The position numbers and the translations under genes are program-made. This document shows positions 34,868 to 45,528 of a stretch of DNA of 64,000 bases, in pieces. Location: positions 49,782,966-49,846,965 of the forward strand of contig OW804094.1 in NCBI GenBank assembly GCA_942159475.1. Reading direction: 5' to 3'. This DNA comes from Sthenelais limicola. Its lineage: Eukaryota > Annelida > Polychaeta > Phyllodocida > Sigalionidae. The number at the start of each line of letters is the position of its first letter. Positions within the stretch are counted from its first letter, which is position 1. The notes under the pieces were generated by a model. It searched no databases and was not told where the DNA came from. It saw only the letters and a program-made list of their open reading frames with translations.

Positions 34868-35345
34868 TGGGGTGAGTTTATAAGGGGAGTCGGAGGTGCA
34901 AGGTGGGGGTGAGGGGAGGGGAGGAGGGGAGGTGTGAGATGGGGATAGGGTATGGGAAGGGGTGAGTGGAGACGAGATCGGGTGAGGGTAGAAGTGGGGG
35001 TGATATGAGTGAAGGAGGGGTTGGGCGAGATGAAGTGATGGTATGAGAGGGGGTGAGTGAAGGGGGGGGAGGCCGAGATGGGCTGAGGGTAGGAGAGGGG
35101 GGTGAGTGGAGGAAGGGAGGGGCGAGATGGAGTGAGGGGGTGAGAGGGGGTAAGTGGAGGGGAGGGGTGAGATGGCGTGAGGGTATGAGAGGGAGTGAGT
35201 GAGGAGGGAAGGGGGGAATGGGGTGAGGGTATAGAGGAGGGGGAGTGGAGAAGGGGTGGGGCGAGATGAAGTGATAGTATGAGAGGGGGTGAGTGGAGGA
35301 GGGGAGGGGTGAGATGGGGTAAAAGTAGGAGTGCAGGGCAGGGAC
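34868..35345 (+). repeat. 48-bp GGGGTGAG minisatellite, long array
   Basis: About ten degenerate units of roughly 48 bp with GGTGAGTGGAGGAGGGGAGG, GAGATGG and GGTATGAGA elements, like the array at 2256-2555. All three minus-strand frames stay open for 168-186 codons and translate as Ser/Pro/Leu repeats; none is a gene. Confidence 0.9.
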
Positions 35346-36223
35346 TGGGGGTGAGGGGCAAGATTGGCTAAATGTTCCGCTGTCAATACACATACATATT
35401 GAAGAAATGCGGGCCATTCTTCGTAATAATTCAGGGTCAGTAGTTGGGCAAGAAATTAATCAACGCAACACACAGAGATGTATGCTTCAAATCAGTACGA
35501 TCCTTAGAAGAGGTTGAATTAATGCTGATGTTTATTCTTATACTAGACAGATTAGAACGAATACACTGGTCCTGCGCTGATTGGCTTAGGTCTCGTTGGA
35601 CCAATTAATCGACAGGTTAGATTAGAGATCCAATCAGCCACAGGATAACAATGACAGACAAATTATTAAAACGAGGCTCAGAGTGACCACTGCCACTCTG
35701 ACCAATCTCTTTGGGTGGTGACCAGGTCACGGGGTTATCTCCCCTCCCCTCTCCCTCCCACTCTTTAATCAGTATTTCCCCCCTCCCCTGACCTGGCGGT
35801 CAGCCCCTCCCCTCCCTTCCCATGTGATCGACTTTGAGATAATGGTCAGACCTGGACCTCACCTGTACCTTTGGACTTTGGAATGATAAGAAATCCGTGT
35901 TGTGGCGGTAAGAAAGTGTAGGTAGCCTTCTGGCCGGTAGGGGCGCAACGAATGTATGGCTGAATGAGACAACTTTAACCCAAAAATTAGACAATTTAGG
36001 CTTGTCAATTTTACAATATGAGTGAATCTCAGTTTCTCATTCAAATCAATAATCCACCATTAGTAAATATAAGTTAGATGCTGAGGTGAGGTCAGGTGCT
36101 GAGGTCAACAATATGAGGTACTATCTAGTAGCCAGTGTCATTCCCTTTCAATGGATCTTGAAGCATTTTTGGGTTCAATTGGGATGCAAGTCCATGGAGG
36201 TTGTATTCATTGTTTAGATTACA
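35346..36223. other. no gene recognised
   Basis: C-rich patch at about 35740-35820. No supported feature. Confidence 0.4.
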
Positions 36224-36333
36224 CTACAGAGTCATCAGCATGGCAGGTGGGCTTGGAATGATGTAACTTTTCGCTCTATCCTGACACCATCGTCTGACTT
36301 CATAAATCATATTGTTGTCTAGTGTCAAAGTTC
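36224..36333 (-). CDS. candidate terminal coding exon, unknown protein
   Basis: On the minus strand TTGCCTTTTCATTTCAG is a strong acceptor ending at 36334. Two readings follow. One (phase leaving one base before the exon) contains DNNMIYEVRRWCQDRAKSY and IIPSPPAMLMTL before a stop at 36224. Another runs NFDTRQQYDL to a stop at 36300, and its phase fits a splice from the exon at 37104 if that exon uses its internal donor (AAAAAG|GTATAT). The protein is not recognised; exon status rests on the acceptor and composition only. Confidence 0.3.
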
Positions 36334-36454
36334 CTGAAATGAAAAGGCAATGAACTTCATTATATTACTTAGATAACTTAATCATCGTATTATTTTTTTA
36401 AATCAACATAATATTAGGTAATGATTGTTTTGTTTTGACTGGCGCTGGAAATGA

Positions 36455-36590
36455 CAGGGAGAGATGGAGTGATGAGACAGATAGAGAGTGTGTGTGAGAG
36501 AGGGAGAGTAAGAAAGAGCGGAGGAAGAGTGGAGAGGGAGAGAAAGGGAGAGAGAGAGGGAAGGCGAGAGAGAGAAAGAAGAGAAGGGCC
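36455..36590 (+). repeat. GA-rich microsatellite tract
   Basis: Purine run of GAGAGAGG/GAAAG units. The pyrimidine-rich minus-strand frames are artefacts. Confidence 0.8.
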
Positions 36591-36978
36591 AAGCATGTTT
36601 GGGGTGGCTAGAATCACACTGCATAATCTGAAGTAGGGAAAACAGAGTAGGATGGCAGCGAATTCCTGTATCTCCTATTTATTACCTTTATGTTACTCGA
36701 TCATCCATTAGACAATTAAGACAAAGGCCCATCTTATCTTGGTACAAAGAAAGTATTTTCTAATCTAATTATGTGACTGAAATCACCTTTAACTTCTTTC
36801 ATTGGGGAGTAATTTATGGGCACATATATTTCTGTATGCGCAGGTAAATTTCTGGTTGGGTGAGAAAAAGATTAATTTTGCACACTGTTACCGATGGAGT
36901 TAATTAAATTAGATTAATAACCTTAAGGTTGATACTAACTGTATATGCTCAGAGTTCACCTTCTTCTATCATTTCATT

Positions 36979-37104
36979 TTACTGATCAGCTTCCTTTTTG
37001 GTGTTCAAGGGGGCAGGAATATACCTTTTTGTCCGTCTCTTCTTGTATTCGTTCTCATAACCATGGGACAAAAGCTTGGAGAATGTGTCTTCCATTGATA
37101 TGCC
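36979..37104 (-). CDS. candidate coding exon, unknown basic protein segment
   Basis: Preceded on the minus strand by CCTAATTTGTTTTCAG, a good acceptor. The open frame reads GISMEDTFSKLLSHGYENEY then KKRRTKRYIPAPLNTKK and stops at 36979. Composition is protein-like with a basic cluster. An internal donor after RRTK (about 37035) could lead to the exon at 36333. It may be the ATG-bearing exon of a gene whose first exon ends at 38094. Family unknown. Confidence 0.35.
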   Translation of the reverse strand, partial: GISMEDTFSKLLSHGYENEYKKRRTKRYIPAPLNTKKEADQ

Positions 37105-38093
37105 CTGAAAACAAATTAGGGTTATTGTAAAGAGGTTGTGGTAACAAACATTCTGCACGGTGGCACTAGCAGCCAAGCTCCCAGAGTATTGTCAATACAT
37201 GGTACTTGGGGTCTCAGACTTTTCATTGTTTTCATAAAATTAGATAATCTTACATGGTGAGAGGATATTCCGGGAACATTAGGCTGTTTATTTTGTTGAT
37301 ATTTTAGGCTACAGGTTAGGCTAACTAAATATCATATTTGACAATAGGGCCTAAATATCATATTTGACAATAGGGCCGTCATATATCGTGAAATGCTTAA
37401 AAAATTGGTAGTTCAGTCCCATCTTCAAGTCACTCCCAGTCCTATTACCTTACCACAGTATTAATATTTCCAATTATCATTAATACCAATTATCACTAAT
37501 TGAAATAATTAATCACATTGCTGTGCAAGTCTAGTAGAAGGATCAGGTAACATTAGAGTGCATAGAGCATTTCGCAACGCAGCAACACACAATTTCGCAA
37601 CAAGCAACACCCCTCTATAGGCCCCCGTCCGCAGCAACACATAGAGCCTCAGCTGCACGGGCCCCCTAGGCCTGCACCCCGACCTTACTACAGCCAGGTC
37701 GGCCTGTCCAGCGGCCTGCAGACCTCCCAAGGGACCAACCCAAGCTAAACCAACCTATACCACAGGTCCTCCTGTCATAATATTCCAATAAATGCTATAA
37801 AAGGAAGCGGACTAGGTACCCCATGCATGTGTGTTTAAAAACAATAACTAAAGGCCTACAACATTTTCTATGCTAGGCCTACTCTTTTGTAGGTTAGCCT
37901 AGGTTAGCTTACTGTTTACTTTAACGGACATGCCGCTATTTTGGATTGTGTAACATTGCGTAAACAAAATTTAAAACAAGAAACTAGGCTAGATTGAATA
38001 CAAACCAGTGGTTTTTTTTACAAATGGGCCTTGTAATAGCTCTAGTAGCCTCAATTGATCTTGTAAATGATAAATACAATGAATTCTTCTTAC

Positions 38094-38240
38094 CTGTTGT
38101 GAAGCTGCAGTAGGCCTAAAATGTACCGTCAGGTTTAAAAAGGTGGTTCAAAACCGGGTTCAAAACAATAGGCGTCGCATTCACAGGCCTATACGCTAGG
38201 TGGCGCATCTGATATAAACCATAGAGTCTGGTTAGACCAT
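38094..38240 (-). other. candidate first exon (donor only)
   Basis: Minus-strand TTCACAACAG|GTAAGAAG is a consensus donor upstream of the candidate exon at 37104. No long frame is present, so it would be 5' untranslated. The start is not defined. Confidence 0.2.
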
Positions 38241-38439
38241 GATAGATTTGTTTACAGCTCTCTGAACTAATTAAGTATTTGTATTTATTTATTCAGTCGC
38301 ATTTTATCCTATATAGATTTGTTAGAGATAATATATACAGGCATATTGAAATAAAGTTTTGGGGGTTTCATTATATAGATAAAGTTGTAAAATTGTAATT
38401 AGGCCTATAAATTAAGTAGACCTAATAATTCGATAATTA

Positions 38440-38690
38440 TGTTACACTCCGGCGCCCACGACATATTACACCCGTATTACACCTGTTGATGGCTGGGGAC
38501 CAGGGAGGTCTTAGCAACCGTACGAAAACCGGGTGGCATCCGCCCTCACACCTGAGGGTGGGCGTCGTCACACCTGACTGACGCACCCGTGGTATCGCGG
38601 ACGCTCACCGGCTTGTAGGCTGAGCGGTGCCTGGGCTCGCTCTGCCCTCGAAATGGCCGAAAATTAGAGGGGGCGGGGGTGGTGTAATTC
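38440..38690. other. GC-rich, CpG-containing island with small palindromes
   Basis: Compositionally distinct from its surroundings. Contains CGCCCTCACACCTGAGGGTGGGCG (arms CGCCC..GGGCG) and several CG dinucleotides. It could be a promoter, a SINE or the end of a DNA element; nothing decides between them. Confidence 0.35.
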
Positions 38691-39011
38691 CTTAATGCCT
38701 GATTTTACATGGCAATTACTGTACTGTACTTATGTGCTGCATATGTAATAGGCGATTTATTACCGTGGATTGAAGCAAGAGAAGACAAGACACTGGTTAC
38801 ATTATATACAGTTTACTCCTTTATCATTTGATTTGAAATTAAACAAAATAAAAGTTCAAAAAGAATTAATCTAAACACAGATAACAACGAAATTTTTACA
38901 GGGTGATACATAGCATTATATAGAAATAGATCTTAGTTTCAAATATAAAAGAATTGGCTATATGGTCATATGCTCTCCTTTCATTTGTTTTTTTTCTGGT
39001 ACAGGTGCAGC

Positions 39012-39084
39012 TTATTCATACTCATGATTGACACTGTCTTTGTCCTCACCATCCTCATGACGGTCAAACTGGCAGGAGTATTTT
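39012..39084 (-). CDS. candidate terminal coding exon, acidic tail
   Basis: Strong acceptor on the minus strand (TTATTTTTATTTCAG). One phase gives KYSCQFDRHEDGEDKDSV followed by NHEYE and a stop, an acidic and plausible C-terminus. A second phase would start from ATGGCAC of the exon at 39562-39684 and read MAQNTPASLTVMRMV onwards to about 38981. Both are compatible with splicing and neither matches a family I know. Confidence 0.3.
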
Positions 39085-39561
39085 CTGAAATAAAAATAAC
39101 CAATAACAGTTTGGATTTGGGTATGAGATTCTGATCATATGAAACGTTATAATTATCGGGATAGTTAAATCGGCGCAAAAATGGCTCAGGTGTGTGGGGG
39201 TTTAACACACACTAGCGGTAGCAGAACATTATACAATTTCTTAAGTACTGGTACCGTATTTTCTCAACATTCAACTATCTTTACTCCCAACAGATTCTGG
39301 GGAGCGGGGATCTCCCCCTGCCCCTCCAATGCAATCTCCCCTCAAAAACAAAATAAAAATGAGCTCGAGCCAGTCGAGGTACCTTTAATAATAGGCTTTA
39401 TGTTCATGCTTAACACCTCCCCTTAATCAATGAAACACCTGACTTTGGTCGTGCCATGTGCTGCCTCCCCATAATCAATATAACAGTTTCGGTAAAGCTT
39501 GGACAATAGTAAAAACTTAGGCTACCTTATTGATGGAATAGAAATATTGCCTTAGACTTAC

Positions 39562-39684
39562 GTGCCATCGGAAACCAAGTAGGTCTAATCAGCTAGAATG
39601 CCTGCCTTCTGTGTACCTGTAGCCATAGGCCTATTTTTATCCGGTCCACTTTCTTTCGTTAGCATATGCTGCCCAAGCGATCTC
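39562..39684 (-). other. candidate transcribed exon, duplicate of 4517-4669
   Basis: Same T-rich acceptor tract (TGTTTTGTTTTGATTAG) and donor context (ATGGCAC|GTAAGT) as the exon at 4.5 kb, with a 30-bp length difference. A minus-strand donor at 39868 (CTATAG|GTAAGA) stands where 4839 stands in the first copy. Confidence 0.35.
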
Positions 39685-40908
39685 CTAATCAAAACAAAAC
39701 ATAGGCTACACCATTGTGCATGCATGAATAGCTCCTATCCACAGTTATGTTTTACGCTCAAGACTCATATAGAAACAATGTATCTGTATTGTATTACACA
39801 TTAACTGACTAAGTATAATTTTATCTGTATGGATAATTATCAATGTATTTTCACATGGGAGTCTTACCTATAGCCTAGTGTAGCTAACATGTACAGCTGC
39901 CAGAAGTAGGTCAGGACCTGGTTTCTTAGTCAGTGAAAACCACACAGTCACGCTAACGCAGAAAAGCCACCGCCTGTTACGTAATAGGGAAATGCGCCAA
40001 CACCCGTAAACTCGCACCAGCAGCCTACACCCGTAAAGTCATCGCATCTGTTTATTAACTGATGTGGGCCATTATAAAAAAAGCATCCGTCCCTATGCGG
40101 ATGTTGGAGAAATATTTAAAGGTGACAACCGTGTCCACCATTCAGAGATCGGCAGTGTAGTCGCTTCAAACCTAGGAATCAGAACAATAAATTATTGAAC
40201 TAAATACCCTGAAGAATACCCTGAAGGAAAAAATCATGTTTCAATATGATTGTAGTTAAGACACTTCATGTATTATTCTCCTAGCTGTCCCACCTCAAAT
40301 TCTCAAACTTTTTCACCAGGGGTGAGTGGGGGTTAGAGTGATCGTGTGGGTAGTATATAGCCTATAGGGGTTTCAGCTTTTAGTGGTTATGTAAGATTGC
40401 ACTACCGGTACACAATATAATGCAATAGTCATTAATTATGATTCATTAAATATGTTTATTAGTCATTCAGTGATAAATCCTTATGTAATATTATCCATTA
40501 TCAGATATAGCGTAATAACACAGGATAAACGCAATAGAATATCCAACTCTGTCATCATTTTCTGCGTCATTCATTAATATACCAATACTTACAGTATGTT
40601 ATTTCTTGCATGTTCGGAAACAAGTGGAGGGATGTGTAGGCCTATTCTGGCCTGATTCTATCTTGATATATAACAATATTTATGTGTGCTAACGATGGCC
40701 TCTGTGAATACACTATCTCATAGTATAGCACCTATGTCGCACATTTAAGTTTTAACACTTGGCAATGCCCCATTTCGTGCACCCATACTCATAGGTGTGT
40801 GGCATCATTTTCACACATTTGAAAGCTAATGTGAAACAGAAGTTATTGTGTATTCAGAAATCGCCACTATTGTTAAAAGGTCAGTCTTATTTAAAATAAT
40901 TGTTAAAT

Positions 40909-40995
40909 ATGTCAACGGTGGATCCTTATATATATAATAATGGACGAGAAGACTGGATGGCCAGAAACCTAGCAAGGTGCAAGGTTTATTCACCA
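40909..40995 (-). repeat. split direct repeat A1
   Basis: About 87 bp, nearly identical to 41239-41325 (GGTGGATCCTTATATATATA..AAGGTTTATTCACCA). It forms one outer boundary; the left junction with host DNA is TTGTTAA|ATATGTC. Confidence 0.9.
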
Positions 40996-41047
40996 TAAGC
41001 AATAACAAGTACAATACATAAATAGAAAGAAAGAAAAAAATTCTTTT

Positions 41048-41325
41048 AGCAAAGGCATACACGTCCGCACAGTGCGGTAACAGGTATATTAGTGGGTAGG
41101 AATCGTACAGGTGCGACGTCACAATAGGCATGGAATTATTAATGTCGCAATACCTGATGACGTCACAATGGGCCTAGCTATGACATGGCATGGGAAGGGG
41201 GATCCTTGTGAATATTGTCATCGATGGATCGATTATATATGTCGACGGTGGATCCTTATATATATAATGATGGACGAGAAGACTGGATGGCCAGAAACCT
41301 AGCAAGGTGCAAGGTTTATTCACCA
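41048..41325 (-). repeat. internal B1-A2 repeat junction
   Basis: B1 (41048-41236; AAAGGCATACACGTCCGCAC to GATTATATA) followed directly by A2 (41238-41325). In Ngaro/PAT elements this junction completes the ends during replication. Confidence 0.85.
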
Positions 41326-41359
41326 AACAGGCCAAACAGACAAAGAGAATAAGAATATA

Positions 41360-42280
41360 TCACATGTTATTTAAGGCATCAACCACCAACTTCTCCGATC
41401 TGTCCTGATCAGCATGAGAAGGGACTATATAAGAATCTACAATATCAGACTTCCAGTTTCCTCTGATTTTTATTTGGTTTACTGGGATGCCAATAGATGA
41501 CATAAAACTAGCACCTCCACGTCGAAATGAATGTGATGACAGAGGAATTTTTAGGGAAGATCTCTGTACAAGGTCTGTTAGATGCGTTGATAAGTGATCA
41601 TAAGTAAATCTTGGGTGCGTTGGGCATGAGAACAACTGGGCGTGGCTAGGCAGATGCATCGACAACAGTTTCTTAATCCAATATACAGCACATAAGGGCT
41701 TGGATGAGGCTGGATACAGATTAATGTAGAAGGGTGAAGTAGAAGTCTTTGAAGAACGTATCTTGACACAAAGACCAGCATCATATAAAGTAATGTCACA
41801 GCGTCTAAGTGTGTGACATGACTCCACAATGTGTCCCACTCTGAGAAGGGACCGGAACATAAAGATGTATGAAGCCCAGCACAACAAGTGAAGGGATGAG
41901 GATAAGTCCAAATGATTATAAATCTTCAATAGGAGAGGAGGGGTGACTGGAACCGCTGGAGATGAAGCCGAACCCGGGAGAGAGTTAATTCCTTTTAATA
42001 CTGCCTTGATGCTGGGGTGAGACATAGGCGGTGAGTCCAGATCAAGTAGCCTGGCGTGAGCAATAACTCCAGCTAAATACGTTGAAACAGATGAGCTTTT
42101 CATAAGATGAGATAAGAAGGCTGCAAAAGCACACAACTTGCTTGGGGTAATAGGTGTGACTGGCGTTGAATGATCTTCATTGAATTTCTGAAATAGCCGC
42201 CACTGCCTGGACCGCTGTTGCCTAGTTGCTGGTGCTAATGAGCGGTTCTTGAGAAGGAGTACTTGGGCCTTCCACTTGCT
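41360..42280 (-). CDS. DIRS-type tyrosine recombinase
   Basis: Integrates the circular DNA intermediate. The frame is open from about 42280, overlapping the end of the RNase H frame. It starts with LLLKNRSLAPATRQQ and QWRLFQKF, the usual N-terminal core-binding start of DIRS recombinases. Then TYLAGVIAHARLLD, IFMFRSLLRVGH, LRRCDITL, SHSFRRGGASFM (HxxR box) and IRGNWKSDIVDSYI, in which the Tyr of DSYI is the likely nucleophile. No stops are visible, so this gene may be intact. The start codon is not certain. Confidence 0.88.
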   Translation of the reverse strand, partial: SKWKAQVLLLKNRSLAPATRQQRSRQWRLFQKFNEDHSTPVTPITPSKLCAFAAFLSHLMKSSSVSTYLAGVIAHARLLDLDSPPMSHPSIKAVLKGINSLPGSASSPAVPVTPPLLLKIYNHLDLSSSLHLLCWASYIFMFRSLLRVGHIVESCHTLRRCDITLYDAGLCVKIRSSKTSTSPFYINLYPASSKPLCAVYWIKKLLSMHLPSHAQLFSCPTHPRFTYDHLSTHLTDLVQRSSLKIPLSSHSFRRGGASFMSSIGIPVNQIKIRGNWKSDIVDSYIVPSHADQDRSEKLVVDALNNM

Positions 42281-43285
42281 TAGCCCTGCAGGGTTTAGAA
42301 GAAAAACAACATAAACCAGTGTCTTTCAGAATGTTCGGCAAGGTATCACTGTCCTTCAAATAGGGTAGTCTTGAAAGAGAATCAGCTACAACATTATGCT
42401 CCGATTTAATATAAATAGGTTTCAGACTTATGTTGAAAATGAAACAAGTCCAGTATATTTCATACAACCATTGCATGCACTGAGTGCTTGTGCTAGTACC
42501 ATTCTTAAGCATGGCAATCACCTGGGTATTATCAATGAAGCAGGTAATTACACAGTCTTTAAACAAAGGAGCCCATCTCTTCACTCCTATTACAATAGGA
42601 TACAGTTCTTGTATATTTATATTGCTAGCTAAGTCATTTTCTCCTGGGGCAGGGTATATGTGGTTATCAAAAAGGGCATCTGAAGGCATATAGCAGTCTT
42701 TCCAAGCTCCTGCTGCCCAATCTCCACCCAAGAATACAGCAAATCCTTTAGAAGAGGCGTCTGAGATCATGGGTAGTTCAAAGTTAGGCTTATTAATCAC
42801 TGAAACACCATTAAAAATTTTAGAGAAGGATAACCACCACATAAGGTCCTTGCGAGCATCAGTGCTAATAGGAACCCTTTTCAAGTGCTTCACTACCATA
42901 GCCTTGTATAGGTCGAAAAATCTCCTACAGAAGGTCCTGCCTCCCTTGAATACTGTGGCACAATGTGAGATGTACCCACAGAACTTTTCAAGTTGAGATT
43001 TAGAGAAATAACGCTTGTCCTTTACCTCTGTGACAAGGGTACACAATTTATCCACTTTTCCTTGAGGTAGAGATAAAGTCATGTCTTCTGAGTTGATGCA
43101 GAAACCAAGGTATGTAGATTGGGTAGAGGGGGAGGTAACCTTCTTCCACGCCACGTGGAAACCCAAAAATCTAAGGGCACTTATAATGGTATCACGATGC
43201 AATGTACATGACGTATAACTCTCGTTACAGACAAAAAAAATCATCTAAATAATTGACAACGGGAAATTTGAATAATACATTCATA
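42222..43285 (-). pseudogene. RT (C-terminal part) and RNase H of DIRS-group element
   Basis: The sequence begins with the catalytic NYLDDF box at about 43250. One extra base in a run of eight T then shifts the frame. From 43244 the 340-codon frame carries RT thumb motifs (FLGFHVAWKKV, STYLGFCINS, SQLEKFCGYISHC) and RNase H residues in order: MISDASSKGFAVFLGG (D), INIQELYPIVIG (E), TCFIDNTQVIAML (D) and HNVVADSLSRLP (D). The upstream RT palm and gag are deleted. Confidence 0.88.
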
Positions 43286-43466
43286 CAAAGGCATACACGT
43301 CCGCACAGTGCGGTAACAGGTATATTAGTGGGTAGGAATAGTACAGGTGCGACATCACAATAGGCATGGAATTATTAATGTCGCAATACCTGATGATGTC
43401 ACAATGGGCCTAGCTATGACGTGGCATGGGAAGGGGGATCCTTGTGAATATTGTCATCGATTATAT
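43286..43466 (-). repeat. split direct repeat B2
   Basis: About 180 bp, nearly identical to B1 at 41048-41236 with a few transitions (such as GACGTC/GACATC). Right host junction is TTATAT|TAAGCAATAATT. Confidence 0.9.
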
Positions 43467-44270
43467 TAAGCAATAATTGAGTAGTAATGGTCAGGGAGGG
43501 TTGAAAAGGTGTTTTGAAGGTGGCTTGGGTTGCACACAGGCAAACACTCCCACTGTATTAGCTAACCCAGTCAATGGAGCCCACCCATTCATATGAAAAG
43601 TCTCACAGTGCGGCGACTTATGCTTCGATTTTCATGTAATCAAATTTATTGGAATCGTTACATCATGCCGAATTGTTTGGTGTCTGGGTTAAACTCTTCT
43701 CCTCGATCTAGTTGTACTTATTTATGATTGAATGTCAGTGGCATGTACTAAAACCCTAATTATGGAGGTCCACCATTAGCCACTCGCTACCATTAGATCA
43801 TGTATTAGTTTCTGGCCCTATTCTGTTGAAAATAAATAAAATAAAGTTTTTTTTACATAACTCAGCCCAAAATTGGAATTTCTTTTTGATTTAAGTAGTA
43901 ATTTATTTCCTTCGGGGGGCCCGTCAAATAGGCTAATTTGAAAAAGAGTGAAATTAAAATGTTCGATTCTCATTGCTAAGGTATATTGGTCGATTGGGCC
44001 CACAATTGGACATGAGGACAGTGAGGCTAATGTGTTTTATCATAGTGAATAATAGAGTAGAGTGATTTAAAATTGTACTGAGATTACATTAAGAATGATA
44101 AACCTACTTAACGTTTTTCATTAAGAGGTGTGAATTTTAATATGTAACATTCTGTTCCCCACTCACACTTGTAAGCTTTGGACTTCTAAATATATATCAC
44201 ATTATTTTCTTGATCATTTCCATGGTAACAAAAAGTCCTGAGTTTTGATAAATCATGCCCTTGGCTAAAT

Positions 44271-44488
44271 AGTGTTGAAGATGCTACGTATTGAAGAATG
44301 TCTCCAACAGTTAATAGCATGTAGCTAGTAGAACATTTAGTGCAGTGGACGGGCGCGGGGCTTGATTGTAAAATCGTAATCAGTGCAAAATGCGTCTACA
44401 CCAATGTGTTCTAAATGGGGTTGAAGATGCAAACATGTTCAACAACGTTTAGACTGGATACGTTGTGGTAAACGGTGCCTTTGCAGTG
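44271..44488 (+). mobile_element. 216-bp non-autonomous element, copy 2
   Basis: Matches 7605-7820 along its full length (AGTGTTGAAGATGCTACGTA to GGTGCCTTTGCAGTG) with scattered substitutions and a few small gaps. It came with the segmental duplication. Confidence 0.65.
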
Positions 44489-44626
44489 GGAGAAACCGCC
44501 CTAATCCATTCCTATGATGACTTAACCTATTATTGCTCACCGACGTCTGTTTTTTCTTTGTCTATTCCACCACCAATTCTTATAAAAACATATAACAGTC
44601 GCAGTATATTGATAAATCCAGTCATG

Positions 44627-44735
44627 TAATTCATAATGAGTAAAATAGGTCAGATGTGTTTGGTCATAATAGCTGAGAATGCAGCTTTAAGCTATCGAGC
44701 TTTTGGCCTAACTTCGTCATCGACTGACCCCTGGT
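44627..44735 (-). mobile_element. retroelement tail with degenerate hammerhead-like motif
   Basis: Minus strand: CGATGACGAAGTTAGGCCAA, then AAGCTCGATAG, then AAGCTGCATTCTCAGCTATT. The last block recurs at 62237-62297 in plus orientation. It resembles a decayed CTGATGA..GAAA core. Confidence 0.4.
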
Positions 44736-44740
44736 CTAGA

Positions 44741-45119
44741 TATGTGATGTGTTTGAGGAAAATGAGTCACAATTCGCAAAAAAATGGATTTTGAGATATC
44801 ATCATATTTGAAAAAATAACATCAAGCCGAATCCAACGATGGTAAACAGTAGAACATCAAATAAGTACTCCTATATTTTAAGTTTGATATTTCTTTGGTA
44901 TATTTCTTTGGTATGTTTACAATATTTCTGGGTGGACAATTACTAGTAGAGTAGAAATAGAAATGTAGTAGAAATAATTAAACTATATGAGATGACCTTA
45001 CAAATGCATAGATTATATTTAATAAATAGTCTTGAGATTTAGTGCATGTATTGATGCCATAAAACGCGTCAATTACCCCCAAAATGAGAATCAATTTTGC
45101 GACTGTGATTCATTTTTCA
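44741..45119 (+). mobile_element. TGTGATGTG MITE, nearly full
   Basis: Left end TATGTGATGTGTTTGAGGAA. The right end is recognisable to TTTTGCGACTGTGATTCAT but the last bases are lost. Confidence 0.85.
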
Positions 45120-45390
45120 TCTCATAGACTCCTCCACTACAGTTCCACTCACGACCAGACTCCCCGCCCCCCTCCCTACCCGCACTCACACACTTTGTTC
45201 GTCCCATCACCTCCCGTCAGCCGGACCTTCAACACGTTTTGTCCTTACCAGATACTTCCGGAGCTGCTCCCTAGGGGGCGATCAGTCGTAGTGGAGCCAC
45301 CTTGTGGGCTGATTAAGAGGCCTTAAGACACGGTTGAAGGTTGAAGTGTTTGGAGGAGGAGGAGGTGCTGGGTTGCTGCAGGGACGCCAT

Positions 45391-45416
45391 TTGTGACGTG
45401 TTTCAGAAAAATGAGC
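45391..45416 (+). mobile_element. TGTGATGTG MITE, solitary end
   Basis: Only TTGTGACGTGTTTCAGAAAA and a few following bases remain. Confidence 0.4.
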
Positions 45417-45528
45417 TGACCGGTAGTTCACCTCCCCATTTTAGTGTCATACATGTGGCAATAGAGACGGGCCCAGGACAGGCCTTGGAGAGAGCGGGAA
45501 AGAAATTACTTGATTGATTATCGAATAT

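Larger units (their letters stand above)
40909..43466 (-). mobile_element. DIRS-group (Ngaro/PAT-like) retrotransposon, internally deleted
   Basis: Split direct repeats in the order A1 (40909-40995), B1 (41048-41236), A2 (41238-41325), coding region, B2 (43286-43466). Read on the coding strand this is the terminal layout of PAT/Ngaro elements, which replicate through a circle and insert by a tyrosine recombinase without a target duplication. Genes: partial RT with RNase H, then recombinase. Everything upstream of the RT YLDD box (gag and most of RT) is missing, so the element cannot be autonomous. Confidence 0.9.
40670..44488 (+). repeat. duplicated segment, copy B (carries DIRS-group insertion)
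   Basis: Collinear with 6560-7820. The match runs from CTCTGTGAATACACTATC through TTAACACTTGGCAATGCC to 40908, is interrupted by the DIRS-group element, resumes at 43467 (TAAGCAATAATTGAGTAG) and continues through ATTGGTCGATTGGGCCC to the 216-bp element. About 480 bp at 43500-43977 has no counterpart in copy A. Confidence 0.7.

Noticed and set aside
34826..35417. Three overlapping minus-strand frames of 168-186 codons
   Set aside because: They are translations of the 48-bp minisatellite, rich in Ser, Pro and Leu, open in all three frames at once.
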